Below are positions 1 to 5,750 of a stretch of DNA of 6,055 nucleotides, in pieces. The DNA comes from Hyphomicrobiales bacterium. Lineage in GTDB: Bacteria > Pseudomonadota > Alphaproteobacteria > Rhizobiales > JALURZ01. The DNA is taken from the NCBI GenBank assembly GCA_027058735.1, contig JALURZ010000037.1:1-6055 (forward strand), read 5' to 3'. The position numbers and the translations under genes were made by a program. Within the stretch, counting starts at the first letter, position 1; the number at the start of each line of letters is the position of its first letter. Below the pieces are notes generated by a model. The model was not told the DNA's origin and did not search any database. It saw only the letters and a list, made by a program, of their open reading frames with translations.

Positions 1-1
1 C

Positions 2-154
2 GCCGGCCGGTCAGGCACCCGCGTGCGCAAAAACACCCTCGACGAAATGACCATCCGCCGCACCGAAATCCCCGCCGGCGGCAAGCCCCCGGCCAAGCCG
101 CGATCAACAGGCGGCAAGCCCGGCACACGGACCTATCGCGGGAAGGGGTCATGA
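2..154 (+). CDS. C-terminal fragment of an unidentified protein with a basic, Gly/Pro/Lys/Arg-rich tail
   Basis: The window opens inside a gene. In this frame 50 codons are open to a TGA at 152-154, and 40 of the 50 end in G or C, matching the other genes here. The visible protein begins AGRSGTRVRKNTLDEMTIRR and ends KPGTRTYRGKGS. It is strongly basic and low in hydrophobic residues, and looks like a disordered nucleic-acid-binding tail of the kind found at the end of bacterial pseudouridine synthases, RNA helicases or ribosome-associated factors. That comparison rests on composition only; no catalytic motif is in view and I do not recognise the family. Its 3' end faces the acyl-CoA ligase gene, so the two are convergent. 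The frame is probably right; the function is unknown. Confidence 0.5.
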   Translation, partial: AGRSGTRVRKNTLDEMTIRRTEIPAGGKPPAKPRSTGGKPGTRTYRGKGS

Positions 155-185
155 GTTTATACCCGGTCAGGTTCCGGCGCCCAGA

Positions 186-222
186 GGATGCTGGATGCCC
201 CGGTCAAGCCGGGGCACGACGG
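186..222 (+). repeat. Alphaproteobacterial intergenic palindromic repeat, copy A
   Basis: A 37-bp element beginning GGATGCTGGAT and ending CACGACGG. Its core is a perfect 8-bp inverted repeat, TGCCCCGG (196-203) and CCGGGGCA (209-216), around a TCAAG loop. On the minus strand of copy B the same element recurs with 32 of 37 bases identical. It belongs to the common 'cccggtcaagccggg' class found between alphaproteobacterial genes (established by familiarity, not by a search here). It lies 31 bp downstream of the left-edge gene's stop codon and could help end or protect that transcript, though no T-run follows. Confidence 0.85.
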
Positions 223-252
223 TATCTCAATGCTTTTCACTCCAGCCCGCTC

Positions 253-289
253 CCGTCATCACCCGGCTTGACCGGGTGATCCAGCATCC
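253..289 (-). repeat. Alphaproteobacterial intergenic palindromic repeat, copy B (inverted relative to copy A)
   Basis: This is the second 37-bp copy, in opposite orientation and 30 bp from copy A. The core is a perfect 9-bp stem, ATCACCCGG (258-266) and CCGGGTGAT (272-280), around the loop CTTGA. Against copy A, two adjacent stem base pairs differ and both arms have changed together, so pairing is kept. It sits 23 bp beyond the acyl-CoA ligase stop codon, where it would form a hairpin in the 3' end of that minus-strand mRNA. Confidence 0.85.
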
Positions 290-312
290 ACTGGTCCGGG
301 TTGTTGCCCCCC

Positions 313-1953
313 CTACTCCGCCGCGTCCGCGCTCGGCAGACGGTAATCCGCGAATTGTTCGCGCAGGGCCGTTTTCTGGATTTTTCCCGTTGCCGTATGG
401 GGGATTTCATCGACGAAGACCACATCGTCGGGCATCCACCATTTTGCGATCTGGCCGTCGAGGAATTCGAGCAGGTCCTCGCGTGAAACCTTCGACCCCT
501 CCTTGCGCACGATGATCAGCAGGGGGCGCTCGTCCCATTTGGGGTGGGCGACGCCGATGACCGCGGCTTCGATGACATCGCGGTGGCCGACCGCCAGGTT
601 CTCCAGTTCGATACTGGAGATCCACTCACCCCCCGACTTGATGACGTCCTTGGAGCGGTCGGTAATCTCCATATAGCCATGTTCGTCTATGGTGGAGACA
701 TCGCCGGTATCGAACCAGCCGTCCTTGTCCAGAATGTCGCCGCCCTCGCCCTTGAAATAGGCCGAGGACACGCAAGGCCCGCGCACCAGCAGGTGGCCGA
801 AACTCTTGCCGTCCCAGGGCAGTTCCTCGCCCGCATCGTCGACAATCTTCATTTCGATGGAAAACGGCGGGCGGCCCTGTTTGCGCTGGATCGCGCGCCA
901 CGCCTTGTCGGGCATGTCCTCCAGGCCGCCCTTGCGGGTGCACAGGGAGCCGAGCGGGCTCATCTCCGTCATGCCCCAGGCGTGAATGACCTCAACGTCG
1001 TATTTGTCCTCGAAAATATCCATCATCGAAGGCGGGCAGGCGGCCCCGCCGATAACCACGCGTTTAAGATGGGGCAGCGTCTTGCCGGTCTCTTCAAGAT
1101 GCATCAGCAGCATCTGCCATACGGTCGGCACAGCCGCCGTCAGGGTGACCTTTTCGGTATCCAGCAGTTCATAGATGCTGGGTCCGTCCATCGCCGCGCC
1201 GGGCATCACCAGACTGGCCCCGGTCATCGGGCCGGCGAACACCAGCGCCCAGGAATTGGCGTGAAACATCGGCACCACGGGCAGGATGGTCTCGACCGAA
1301 CTGAGCGCCAGCGCATCGGCCGAAGACGACGACAGGGCGTGCAGCACATTGGATTTGTGGCTGTAGAGAACGCCCTTGGGATTGCCCGTCGTGCCGGACG
1401 TATAACACATGCCGGCGGCGGTCTTTTCGTCGAACTCCGGCCACTGGAACCCGTCATCGCCGCCTGCCTTGAGCGTCTCGTAGCACTGCGCGTTCCTGAG
1501 GCTGGTGTCGGGCATGTGAGCCTCATCGGTCATGATGATGAAACCCTTGACCGTCTTCAGCCTGTCCTGAATGCCCTCAAGGATCGGCACGAAGGTGAGA
1601 TCGAGAAAAAAGTAGCCGTCCTCGGCGTGATTGATGATGTAGACCAGCTGTTCGGGAAACAGGCGCGGGTTGAGCGTATGCACCACCGCGCCCAGCCCCA
1701 TGGCGCCATACCACAGCTCCATGTGCCGATAGCCGTTCCAGGCCATGGTGCCGATGATGTCGCCCTTTTTGATGCCGAGCCCGGACAGGGCGCTCGCCAT
1801 TTTGCGCGCCCCGGCATTGAGTTCGCTGTAGGTGTGGCGCACGATCGGCCCCTCCACGGAGCGCGACACGATTTCGCGCGTGCCATGGAAGCTCGCCGCG
1901 TGGTCGATGATCCGGTGGGTCAGCAGCGGCCAGTCCTGCATCAATCCGTGCAT
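313..1953 (-). CDS. AMP-forming medium/long-chain acyl-CoA ligase (AlkK/DmdB-like)
   Basis: A 546-residue ANL-superfamily enzyme that activates a carboxylic acid with ATP to an acyl-adenylate and transfers the acyl group to CoA; cytoplasmic. Visible motifs in order: P-loop YTSGTTGNPKG (184-194), PMFHANSW (228-235), HAWGMTE (324-330), DGWFDTGD (411-418), the hinge and gate stretch DRSKDVIKSGGEWIS (432-446), and the C-terminal catalytic lysine in TATGKIQK (Lys524). Tryptophan in GGEWIS, where many ANL enzymes have Asn, marks the branch containing Thermus long-chain acyl-CoA synthetase, Pseudomonas AlkK and the methylthiopropionate ligase DmdB; length also fits. I chose the ATG at 1953 because family members begin at about 'MLGLMQDWPL'; a C-run at 1964-1968 reads GGGGG on this strand, 10 nt upstream. 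A GTG at 1986 would add 11 residues. It is divergent from the amidase. Chain-length preference cannot be read from the sequence; methylthiopropionate and medium- or long-chain fatty acids are all possible. Confidence 0.93.
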   Translation of the reverse strand: MHGLMQDWPLLTHRIIDHAASFHGTREIVSRSVEGPIVRHTYSELNAGARKMASALSGLGIKKGDIIGTMAWNGYRHMELWYGAMGLGAVVHTLNPRLFPEQLVYIINHAEDGYFFLDLTFVPILEGIQDRLKTVKGFIIMTDEAHMPDTSLRNAQCYETLKAGGDDGFQWPEFDEKTAAGMCYTSGTTGNPKGVLYSHKSNVLHALSSSSADALALSSVETILPVVPMFHANSWALVFAGPMTGASLVMPGAAMDGPSIYELLDTEKVTLTAAVPTVWQMLLMHLEETGKTLPHLKRVVIGGAACPPSMMDIFEDKYDVEVIHAWGMTEMSPLGSLCTRKGGLEDMPDKAWRAIQRKQGRPPFSIEMKIVDDAGEELPWDGKSFGHLLVRGPCVSSAYFKGEGGDILDKDGWFDTGDVSTIDEHGYMEITDRSKDVIKSGGEWISSIELENLAVGHRDVIEAAVIGVAHPKWDERPLLIIVRKEGSKVSREDLLEFLDGQIAKWWMPDDVVFVDEIPHTATGKIQKTALREQFADYRLPSADAAE

Positions 1954-1990
1954 GTTCGTCCAACCCCCATCTTGCGTTGCTTGCACAAAC

Positions 1991-2005
1991 TGTTGTTGTT
2001 GTTGT
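1991..2005 (+). repeat. Trinucleotide microsatellite (TGT)5
   Basis: Five perfect TGT units, read as (ACA)5 on the minus strand, lie 38 bp upstream of the ligase ATG and 70 bp upstream of the amidase ATG. They are A/T-richer than the surroundings. Slippage here would alter spacing in the divergent regulatory region without touching either reading frame. Confidence 0.8.
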
Positions 2006-2030
2006 AGTCACGAGTGTAGCCGCAGCGGCG

Positions 2031-2063
2031 GCCCGCCTCAATGGGCATGCGCGCCCGCCTCAA
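2031..2063 (+). repeat. 11-bp direct repeat at 22-bp spacing upstream of the amidase
   Basis: GCCCGCCTCAA occurs exactly at 2031-2041 and again at 2053-2063. The start-to-start distance is 22 bp, about two helical turns, so both copies would present the same DNA face. The second copy ends 12 bp before the amidase ATG. This arrangement suits a protein-binding site that would block transcription or translation start, but no regulator gene is visible in the window, so the role is inference. Confidence 0.4.
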
Positions 2064-2075
2064 GATGGACCCCTC

Positions 2076-3533
2076 ATGAGCGACTTCGCGTTCAGGCCGG
2101 CGGCCGCGCTGGCCGCCATGATCGCCGCCAGGACCATCAGCGCGCGCGAATTGCTCGACGACTATGCCGCGCGCATCGAGACCCACAACCCGGCGCTCAA
2201 CGCCATTGTGGAGCAGGACCTGGATGCCGCCAGGGCGCGCGCGGAGCGCGCCGACGCCATGACCGCCCGCGGCGAAAGCCTCGGCCCCCTGCACGGCCTG
2301 CCGATGACGCTCAAGGACAGTTTCCCGGTCGCCGGACTGGTCTCGACCGGGGGCGATCCCGGCCTCAAGGCCCACCGGCCTGATGCGGATGGCGCCGCCG
2401 TGCACCGCCTGCGCGCCGCAGGCGCCAATATTCTGGGCAAGACCAATGTGCCGCTCTATAGCGGCGACTGGCAGACCCATAACGAGATCCATGGCCTGAC
2501 GCGCAATCCCTGGGACCTCGAACGAACGCCGGGGGGATCATCCGGCGGCGCGGCGGCGGCGCTGGCGGCAGGGCTGATCGCCGCCGATATCGGCAGCGAC
2601 ATCGGCGGCTCGATCCGCATGCCGGCGCACTTCTGCGGCCTGTTCGGCCACAAGCCCAGCTACGGCGCAACCCCGCTCCACGGCCACATTCCGCCGGGAC
2701 CGGAAAGCCTCGCGCCCCCCGATCTGTCGGTCGCCGGGCCGCTCGGGCGCAGCGCCGCCGATCTGGCCCTGCTGTTCGCCGTTCTGGCGGGCCGGCCCGA
2801 TGATGCGCAGTTTCCCCGCCCGCCGTTTCGCCCGCGCCCGGTCTTCGGCGCGGGCGACCTGAGGCTTGCCGTATGGCTCGATGAACCCGGCGTTCCCACC
2901 AGCCGCGCGGCCAGCGAGGCGGTGCGCGCGGCCGCCGGCGCGCTAGAGGCCGAAGGCGCCACCCTCGACTATGAAGCCCGGCCCGCGTTCGGCTTTCGCG
3001 ACAACTACAACGACTATGTCACCCTGCTGGTGGCCATCCTGTCGCGCGGCTTCCCGCAGCGCGTACTTGAGCGCTTCACGGCCAATGCCGGCAAAATCAA
3101 ACCCGATGATGAAAGCTACGAGGCCCTGCAGACCCGTGGCGCAACGATGACCTACAGACAGGCCGAAGCGCTGGAAGCCAGGCGCTTTCGCATCAAACAG
3201 GCGTGGGGAAGCTTTTTCGAAGACTACGATGCGCTGCTGTGTCCGGTGGCCTGCACCACCGCGTTCGCCCACAGCCACACCGTGCCGCTCAGCAAACGGA
3301 CCCTCATGGTCGATGGCCGGAAAAAACCCTATCTCGATCTCCTGATGTGGCCGAGCCTCGCCACGCACGCGCATCTGCCCGCGAGCGTGGCTCCCTCCAT
3401 CCTCGACGCCGACGGCCTGCCGGCGGGGGTTCAGATCATCGGCCCCTTTCTCGGCGACCGCACCACGATCGCCATCGCCCGGCTGCTGGAAAACCATCAC
3501 AAGGGGTTTACGCCGCCACCGGGCTTTGCCTAA
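2076..3533 (+). CDS. Amidase-signature family hydrolase
   Basis: A 485-residue amidase-signature enzyme that hydrolyses a carboxamide C-N bond; probably cytoplasmic. The Ser-cisSer-Lys triad is complete: Lys80 in PMTLKDSFPV, cis-Ser155 in TPGGSSGG, and nucleophile Ser179 in DIGGSIRMPA. The 75- and 24-residue spacings equal those of fatty acid amide hydrolase (Lys142, Ser217, Ser241). The C-terminal block LPAGVQIIGPFLGDR (448-462) is also typical. The start is the ATG at 2076, giving the usual family N-terminus (ISARELLDDYAARIETHNPALNAIV), with a weak GGA at 2067-2069 six nt upstream. A TTG at 1977 would add 33 low-complexity residues and is disfavoured. It is not convincingly GatA: no gatB or gatC adjoins it and its neighbours are catabolic. 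The substrate is unknown; simple amides, aryl amides and amide-linked omega-amino acids are all possible. Confidence 0.93.
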   Translation: MSDFAFRPAAALAAMIAARTISARELLDDYAARIETHNPALNAIVEQDLDAARARAERADAMTARGESLGPLHGLPMTLKDSFPVAGLVSTGGDPGLKAHRPDADGAAVHRLRAAGANILGKTNVPLYSGDWQTHNEIHGLTRNPWDLERTPGGSSGGAAAALAAGLIAADIGSDIGGSIRMPAHFCGLFGHKPSYGATPLHGHIPPGPESLAPPDLSVAGPLGRSAADLALLFAVLAGRPDDAQFPRPPFRPRPVFGAGDLRLAVWLDEPGVPTSRAASEAVRAAAGALEAEGATLDYEARPAFGFRDNYNDYVTLLVAILSRGFPQRVLERFTANAGKIKPDDESYEALQTRGATMTYRQAEALEARRFRIKQAWGSFFEDYDALLCPVACTTAFAHSHTVPLSKRTLMVDGRKKPYLDLLMWPSLATHAHLPASVAPSILDADGLPAGVQIIGPFLGDRTTIAIARLLENHHKGFTPPPGFA

Positions 3534-3563
3534 ATCAGCAACAATATTATCGTTCCTGATGCC

Positions 3564-3586
3564 GGGGGGAGGTATCTCCTCGCCCT
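3564..3586 (+). terminator. Weak hairpin between amidase and aminotransferase
   Basis: GGGG then GAGG (3564-3572, with an unpaired G at 3568) can pair with CCTC then CCCT (3578-3586) around the loop TATCT, allowing one G-G mismatch and one terminal G-T pair. The sequence TTTCT overlaps and follows the stem (3586-3590). It could be a leaky terminator or attenuator that lowers read-through into the aminotransferase, or chance pairing in GC-rich DNA. Confidence 0.25.
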
Positions 3587-3595
3587 TTCTCCCAC

Positions 3596-3599
3596 GAGG
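3596..3599 (+). promoter_or_regulatory. Ribosome binding site of the aminotransferase gene
   Basis: GAGG lies 8 nt before the ATG at 3608, an ordinary Shine-Dalgarno spacing. It supports this start, and the protein's N-terminus fits the family. Confidence 0.7.
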
Positions 3600-3607
3600 C
3601 ACCTGTC

Positions 3608-4993
3608 ATGGCCCAATTGTCCAACGCCGCCATCCGCGATATCGAAACCGTCATTCATCCCTATACCAACCTTGCCGCGCACCGCGAGAGCGGGCCGCTG
3701 GTGCTTGAGCGCGGCCGCGGCATCCGGGTCTGGGACACCAGCGGCAAGGACTATATCGAAGGCCTCGCGGGGCTGTGGTGCACATCGCTGGGCTATGGCA
3801 ACACGGAGTTGATCGAAGCGGCAACGAAACAGCTCGAAACCCTGTCCTTTACGCATATTTTCGGCGGCAAGAGCCATGATCCGGCCATCGAGCTGTCGGA
3901 AAGGCTGAAAGAACTCGCCCCCCATGACGCCTCCAAGGTGCTGTTCTGCTGCTCCGGGTCGGAAGCCAACGACACCCAGGTCAAGCTCGCCTGGTACTAC
4001 AACAATGCCCGCGGCAAGCCGGAAAAGAAGAAGATCATATCCCGCATCAAGGGCTATCACGGGGTCACCGTGGCGGCCGCCAGCCTGACCGGCCTGCCCG
4101 CCAATCACGCGGATTTCGATCTGCCCGTAAAGGGCATTCTGCACACCGACTGTCCGCACCATTACCGCTTCGCGGAAGCCGGCGAAACGCAGGCGGATTT
4201 CGCCACGCGGCTTGCGGGCAACCTTGAAAAAATGATCATCGGGGAAGGTCCCGACACGATCGCCGCCTTTATCGCCGAACCGGTCATGGGCGCGGGCGGG
4301 GTGATCGTGCCGCCGGAGACCTATTTTGAGAAAATTCAGCGGGTGCTGGACAAGTACGACATCCTGATGATCGCCGATGAAGTGATCTGCGGTTTTGCCC
4401 GCACCGGGGCGATGTGGGGATCGCAGAGGTTCGGCATCCGCCCCCACTCGATCTCCATGGCCAAGGCGCTGACCTCTGCCTATATCCCCATGGGCGCGAT
4501 CACGATCTGCGAAGACGTCTATCAGGCCATGCTGGATGAAAGCCGCAAGATCGGCACCTTCGGCCACGGCTACACCTATACCGGCCATCCGGTCGCGGCC
4601 GCCGTCGCGCTCAAGACGCTGGAGATCTACGAGCGCGACGACGTTGTCGGCCATGTGCGCGCCATCATGCCCGCCTTCCAGAAGCACCTGGCCAAGCTCG
4701 GTGAGCATCCGCTGGTGGGCGAGGCGCGCGGCGTCGGCCTTCTGGGGGCCATCGAACTGGTTGCCGACAGGCAAACCGGGCGCGCCTTCGATCCCGGACA
4801 CATGGTCGGCGCGAAATGCGCCGCCCTGGCCCAGGATCACGGCCTGATCTGCCGCATGCTGGGCGATGCGGTGGCGCTATGCCCGCCGCTGGTCATCACC
4901 GAAGACGAGATCGGCGAGATGTTCGACCGCCTGGAAAAAGCCATCAATGACACCCAGGCCTGGGTAGACAGGGAGGGCCTGAGAGCGGCGTGA
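3608..4993 (+). CDS. Class III PLP-dependent aminotransferase (omega-transaminase type)
   Basis: A 461-residue fold-type I enzyme that transfers an amino group from an amine or omega-amino acid, usually to pyruvate or another keto acid, leaving an aldehyde or ketone. Visible sites: substrate-pocket Trp57 in GLAGLWC, PLP-phosphate motif SGSEAND (116-122), ring-stacking Tyr150 in YHG, Glu224 in IAEPVMGAGG, Asp257 binding the pyridine nitrogen in IADEVICGFARTG, Schiff-base Lys286 in SMAKALTSAY, and Thr325 in GYTYTGHP. Arg416 in ICRMLGD lies where the 'flipping' arginine of Chromobacterium omega-transaminase sits, which lets such enzymes accept both carboxylated and uncharged substrates. Length and overall pattern match the amine:pyruvate, beta-alanine:pyruvate and putrescine-type transaminases. 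It follows the amidase by 74 bp and leads directly into the SDR gene 2 bp after its stop. The family call is firm; the amino donor is not determinable by reading. Confidence 0.94.
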   Translation: MAQLSNAAIRDIETVIHPYTNLAAHRESGPLVLERGRGIRVWDTSGKDYIEGLAGLWCTSLGYGNTELIEAATKQLETLSFTHIFGGKSHDPAIELSERLKELAPHDASKVLFCCSGSEANDTQVKLAWYYNNARGKPEKKKIISRIKGYHGVTVAAASLTGLPANHADFDLPVKGILHTDCPHHYRFAEAGETQADFATRLAGNLEKMIIGEGPDTIAAFIAEPVMGAGGVIVPPETYFEKIQRVLDKYDILMIADEVICGFARTGAMWGSQRFGIRPHSISMAKALTSAYIPMGAITICEDVYQAMLDESRKIGTFGHGYTYTGHPVAAAVALKTLEIYERDDVVGHVRAIMPAFQKHLAKLGEHPLVGEARGVGLLGAIELVADRQTGRAFDPGHMVGAKCAALAQDHGLICRMLGDAVALCPPLVITEDEIGEMFDRLEKAINDTQAWVDREGLRAA

Positions 4994-4995
4994 CC

Positions 4996-5739
4996 ATGCG
5001 GGGCAAGATCGCGCTCATTACCGGCGCCGCCTCGGGCATGGGGGCGGCGTGCGCGGTGGAATTCGCGGCCCGTGGCGCCGGCGTCGTCCTTGCCGACCGC
5101 GACCGGGACGGCGCGGAGCGGGTGGCCGCGAAAATCCGCGCCGGCGATCCCGTCATTGGCGATGTCAGCCAGTCGGCATTTTGCGATGCGGCGGTGGCGC
5201 ATGTGCTCGCACACCACAAACGGCTGGATATTCTGGTCAACGCGGCAGGCGTGATCCACCGCGCCGATGGCCCCGGCACGTCCGATGAACAGTGGCGCAC
5301 GGTCATGGAGGTCAATGTCAACGGCGTGTTCTTCCTGTCGCGCGCGGCGGTCAAACCGATGCGCGATCAGGGCGGCGGCGCAATCGTCAATTTCGGCTCG
5401 ATCTGGGGCAGCGTTGCTGCCCCCGGCGTGCTCGCCTATTGCGCTTCGAAAGGCGCTGTCCACCAGATCACGCGCGCCATGGCGCTCGATCATGCGGGCG
5501 ACAACATCCGCGTCAACGCGGTGTGTCCCGGTGAGATCGACACGCCCATGCTGGCGAGCGGGCGCGACGCCAGGCCCACGCCCCAGGACCTGCAAAAACT
5601 CGCCGATGATACAATCCCCTTGAATCGCCTCGGACAGCCTGAGGAAGTCGCCAAAGTGGTGGCGTTTCTGGCGTCCGATGAGGCAAGCTACATGACCGGC
5701 GCGCTGGTGCCGGTCGATGCCGGGTTCACCGCGCGATAA
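4996..5739 (+). CDS. Short-chain dehydrogenase/reductase (classical SDR, probably NAD-dependent)
   Basis: A 247-residue classical SDR that interconverts an alcohol and a carbonyl using a nicotinamide cofactor. Motifs: glycine-rich TGAASGMG (9-16), Asp34 at the end of beta-2 (VLADRD), which favours NAD over NADP, NAAG (82-85), Asn107 in VNVNG, Ser135, and the YxxxK pair Tyr148/Lys152, followed by the CPG turn (177-179) and the C-terminal TGALVPVDAGF. The tetrad Asn-Ser-Tyr-Lys is intact. The start is uncertain by two codons: the ATG at 4996 begins 2 bp after the aminotransferase stop, while a GTG at 4990 would overlap that stop as GTGA. A GGGAGGG at 4971-4977 lies 12 nt before the GTG and 18 before the ATG. 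Either way, coupling to the upstream gene is likely. It could act on a carbonyl made by the transaminase, but SDR substrate cannot be predicted from motifs. Confidence 0.93.
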   Translation: MRGKIALITGAASGMGAACAVEFAARGAGVVLADRDRDGAERVAAKIRAGDPVIGDVSQSAFCDAAVAHVLAHHKRLDILVNAAGVIHRADGPGTSDEQWRTVMEVNVNGVFFLSRAAVKPMRDQGGGAIVNFGSIWGSVAAPGVLAYCASKGAVHQITRAMALDHAGDNIRVNAVCPGEIDTPMLASGRDARPTPQDLQKLADDTIPLNRLGQPEEVAKVVAFLASDEASYMTGALVPVDAGFTAR

Positions 5740-5746
5740 GGGGGAG
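5740..5746 (+). promoter_or_regulatory. Ribosome binding site of the aldo/keto reductase gene
   Basis: GGGGGAG begins right after the SDR stop codon and ends 4 nt before the ATG at 5751. It is the strongest Shine-Dalgarno in the window and fixes the start of the last gene. Confidence 0.7.
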
Positions 5747-5750
5747 CGCC

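Larger units (their letters stand above)
186..289. terminator. Possible bidirectional transcript end formed by the two palindromes
   Basis: Two strong GC-rich hairpins lie between the 3' ends of two convergent genes. Because the copies are inverted, they could alternatively pair with each other to form one long arm of about 37 bp around a 30-nt loop. Neither hairpin is followed by a clear T-run on its strand (the nearest is TTTT at 234-237), so these are not classical intrinsic terminators. A role in 3'-end formation or mRNA stability is inferred from position and structure only. Confidence 0.35.
1954..2075. promoter_or_regulatory. Divergent intergenic region between acyl-CoA ligase and amidase
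   Basis: These 122 bp must carry the 5' signals of both divergent genes. They contain a TGT trinucleotide run and an 11-bp direct repeat (listed separately). I see no convincing sigma70 box pair. The best plus-strand candidate, TTGCAC (1981-1986) followed 18 bp later by TGTAGT (2005-2010), matches the consensus at only 3/6 and 4/6. Shared regulation of the two genes is possible but not shown. Confidence 0.5.

Noticed and set aside
160..177. Possible third, decayed copy of the palindromic repeat (ACCCGGTCAGGTTCCGG)
   Set aside because: Only about 9 bases match the repeat core, the flanks do not match and the stem is reduced to 4 bp; it may be chance.
186..289. Possible CRISPR-like or ncRNA locus because of repeated palindromes
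   Set aside because: There are only two copies, in opposite orientation, without regular spacers. They match a common alphaproteobacterial intergenic repeat class.
1954..1986. GTG start adding 11 residues to the acyl-CoA ligase
   Set aside because: Family members start at the equivalent of the ATG at 1953, and the extension has no conserved residues.
544..2007. Long open frame on the plus strand (487 codons) opposite the acyl-CoA ligase gene
   Set aside because: It is the antisense shadow of a gene with intact family motifs. The translation is His/Arg/Gly/Ala-rich with no recognisable domain, and long antisense frames are expected at high GC3.
1977..2075. TTG-initiated N-terminal extension of the amidase that looks like a signal peptide (run of six valines, then alanines)
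   Set aside because: The valine run comes from the TGT microsatellite, the start codon is TTG, there is no n-region charge, and the family N-terminus begins at the ATG at 2076.
2076..3533. Assignment of the amidase as GatA (Glu-tRNA-Gln amidotransferase subunit A)
   Set aside because: The triad is shared by the whole amidase-signature family; no gatB or gatC is adjacent, and the neighbourhood is catabolic.
3530..4840. Long open frame on the minus strand (436 codons) opposite the aminotransferase gene
   Set aside because: Shadow of the aminotransferase. Its composition is low in recognisable structure and the opposite strand carries a complete set of PLP-binding motifs.
4837..5595. Minus-strand open frame (252 codons) over the aminotransferase/SDR junction
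   Set aside because: It spans two well-supported plus-strand genes and shows no domain motif; an antisense shadow.
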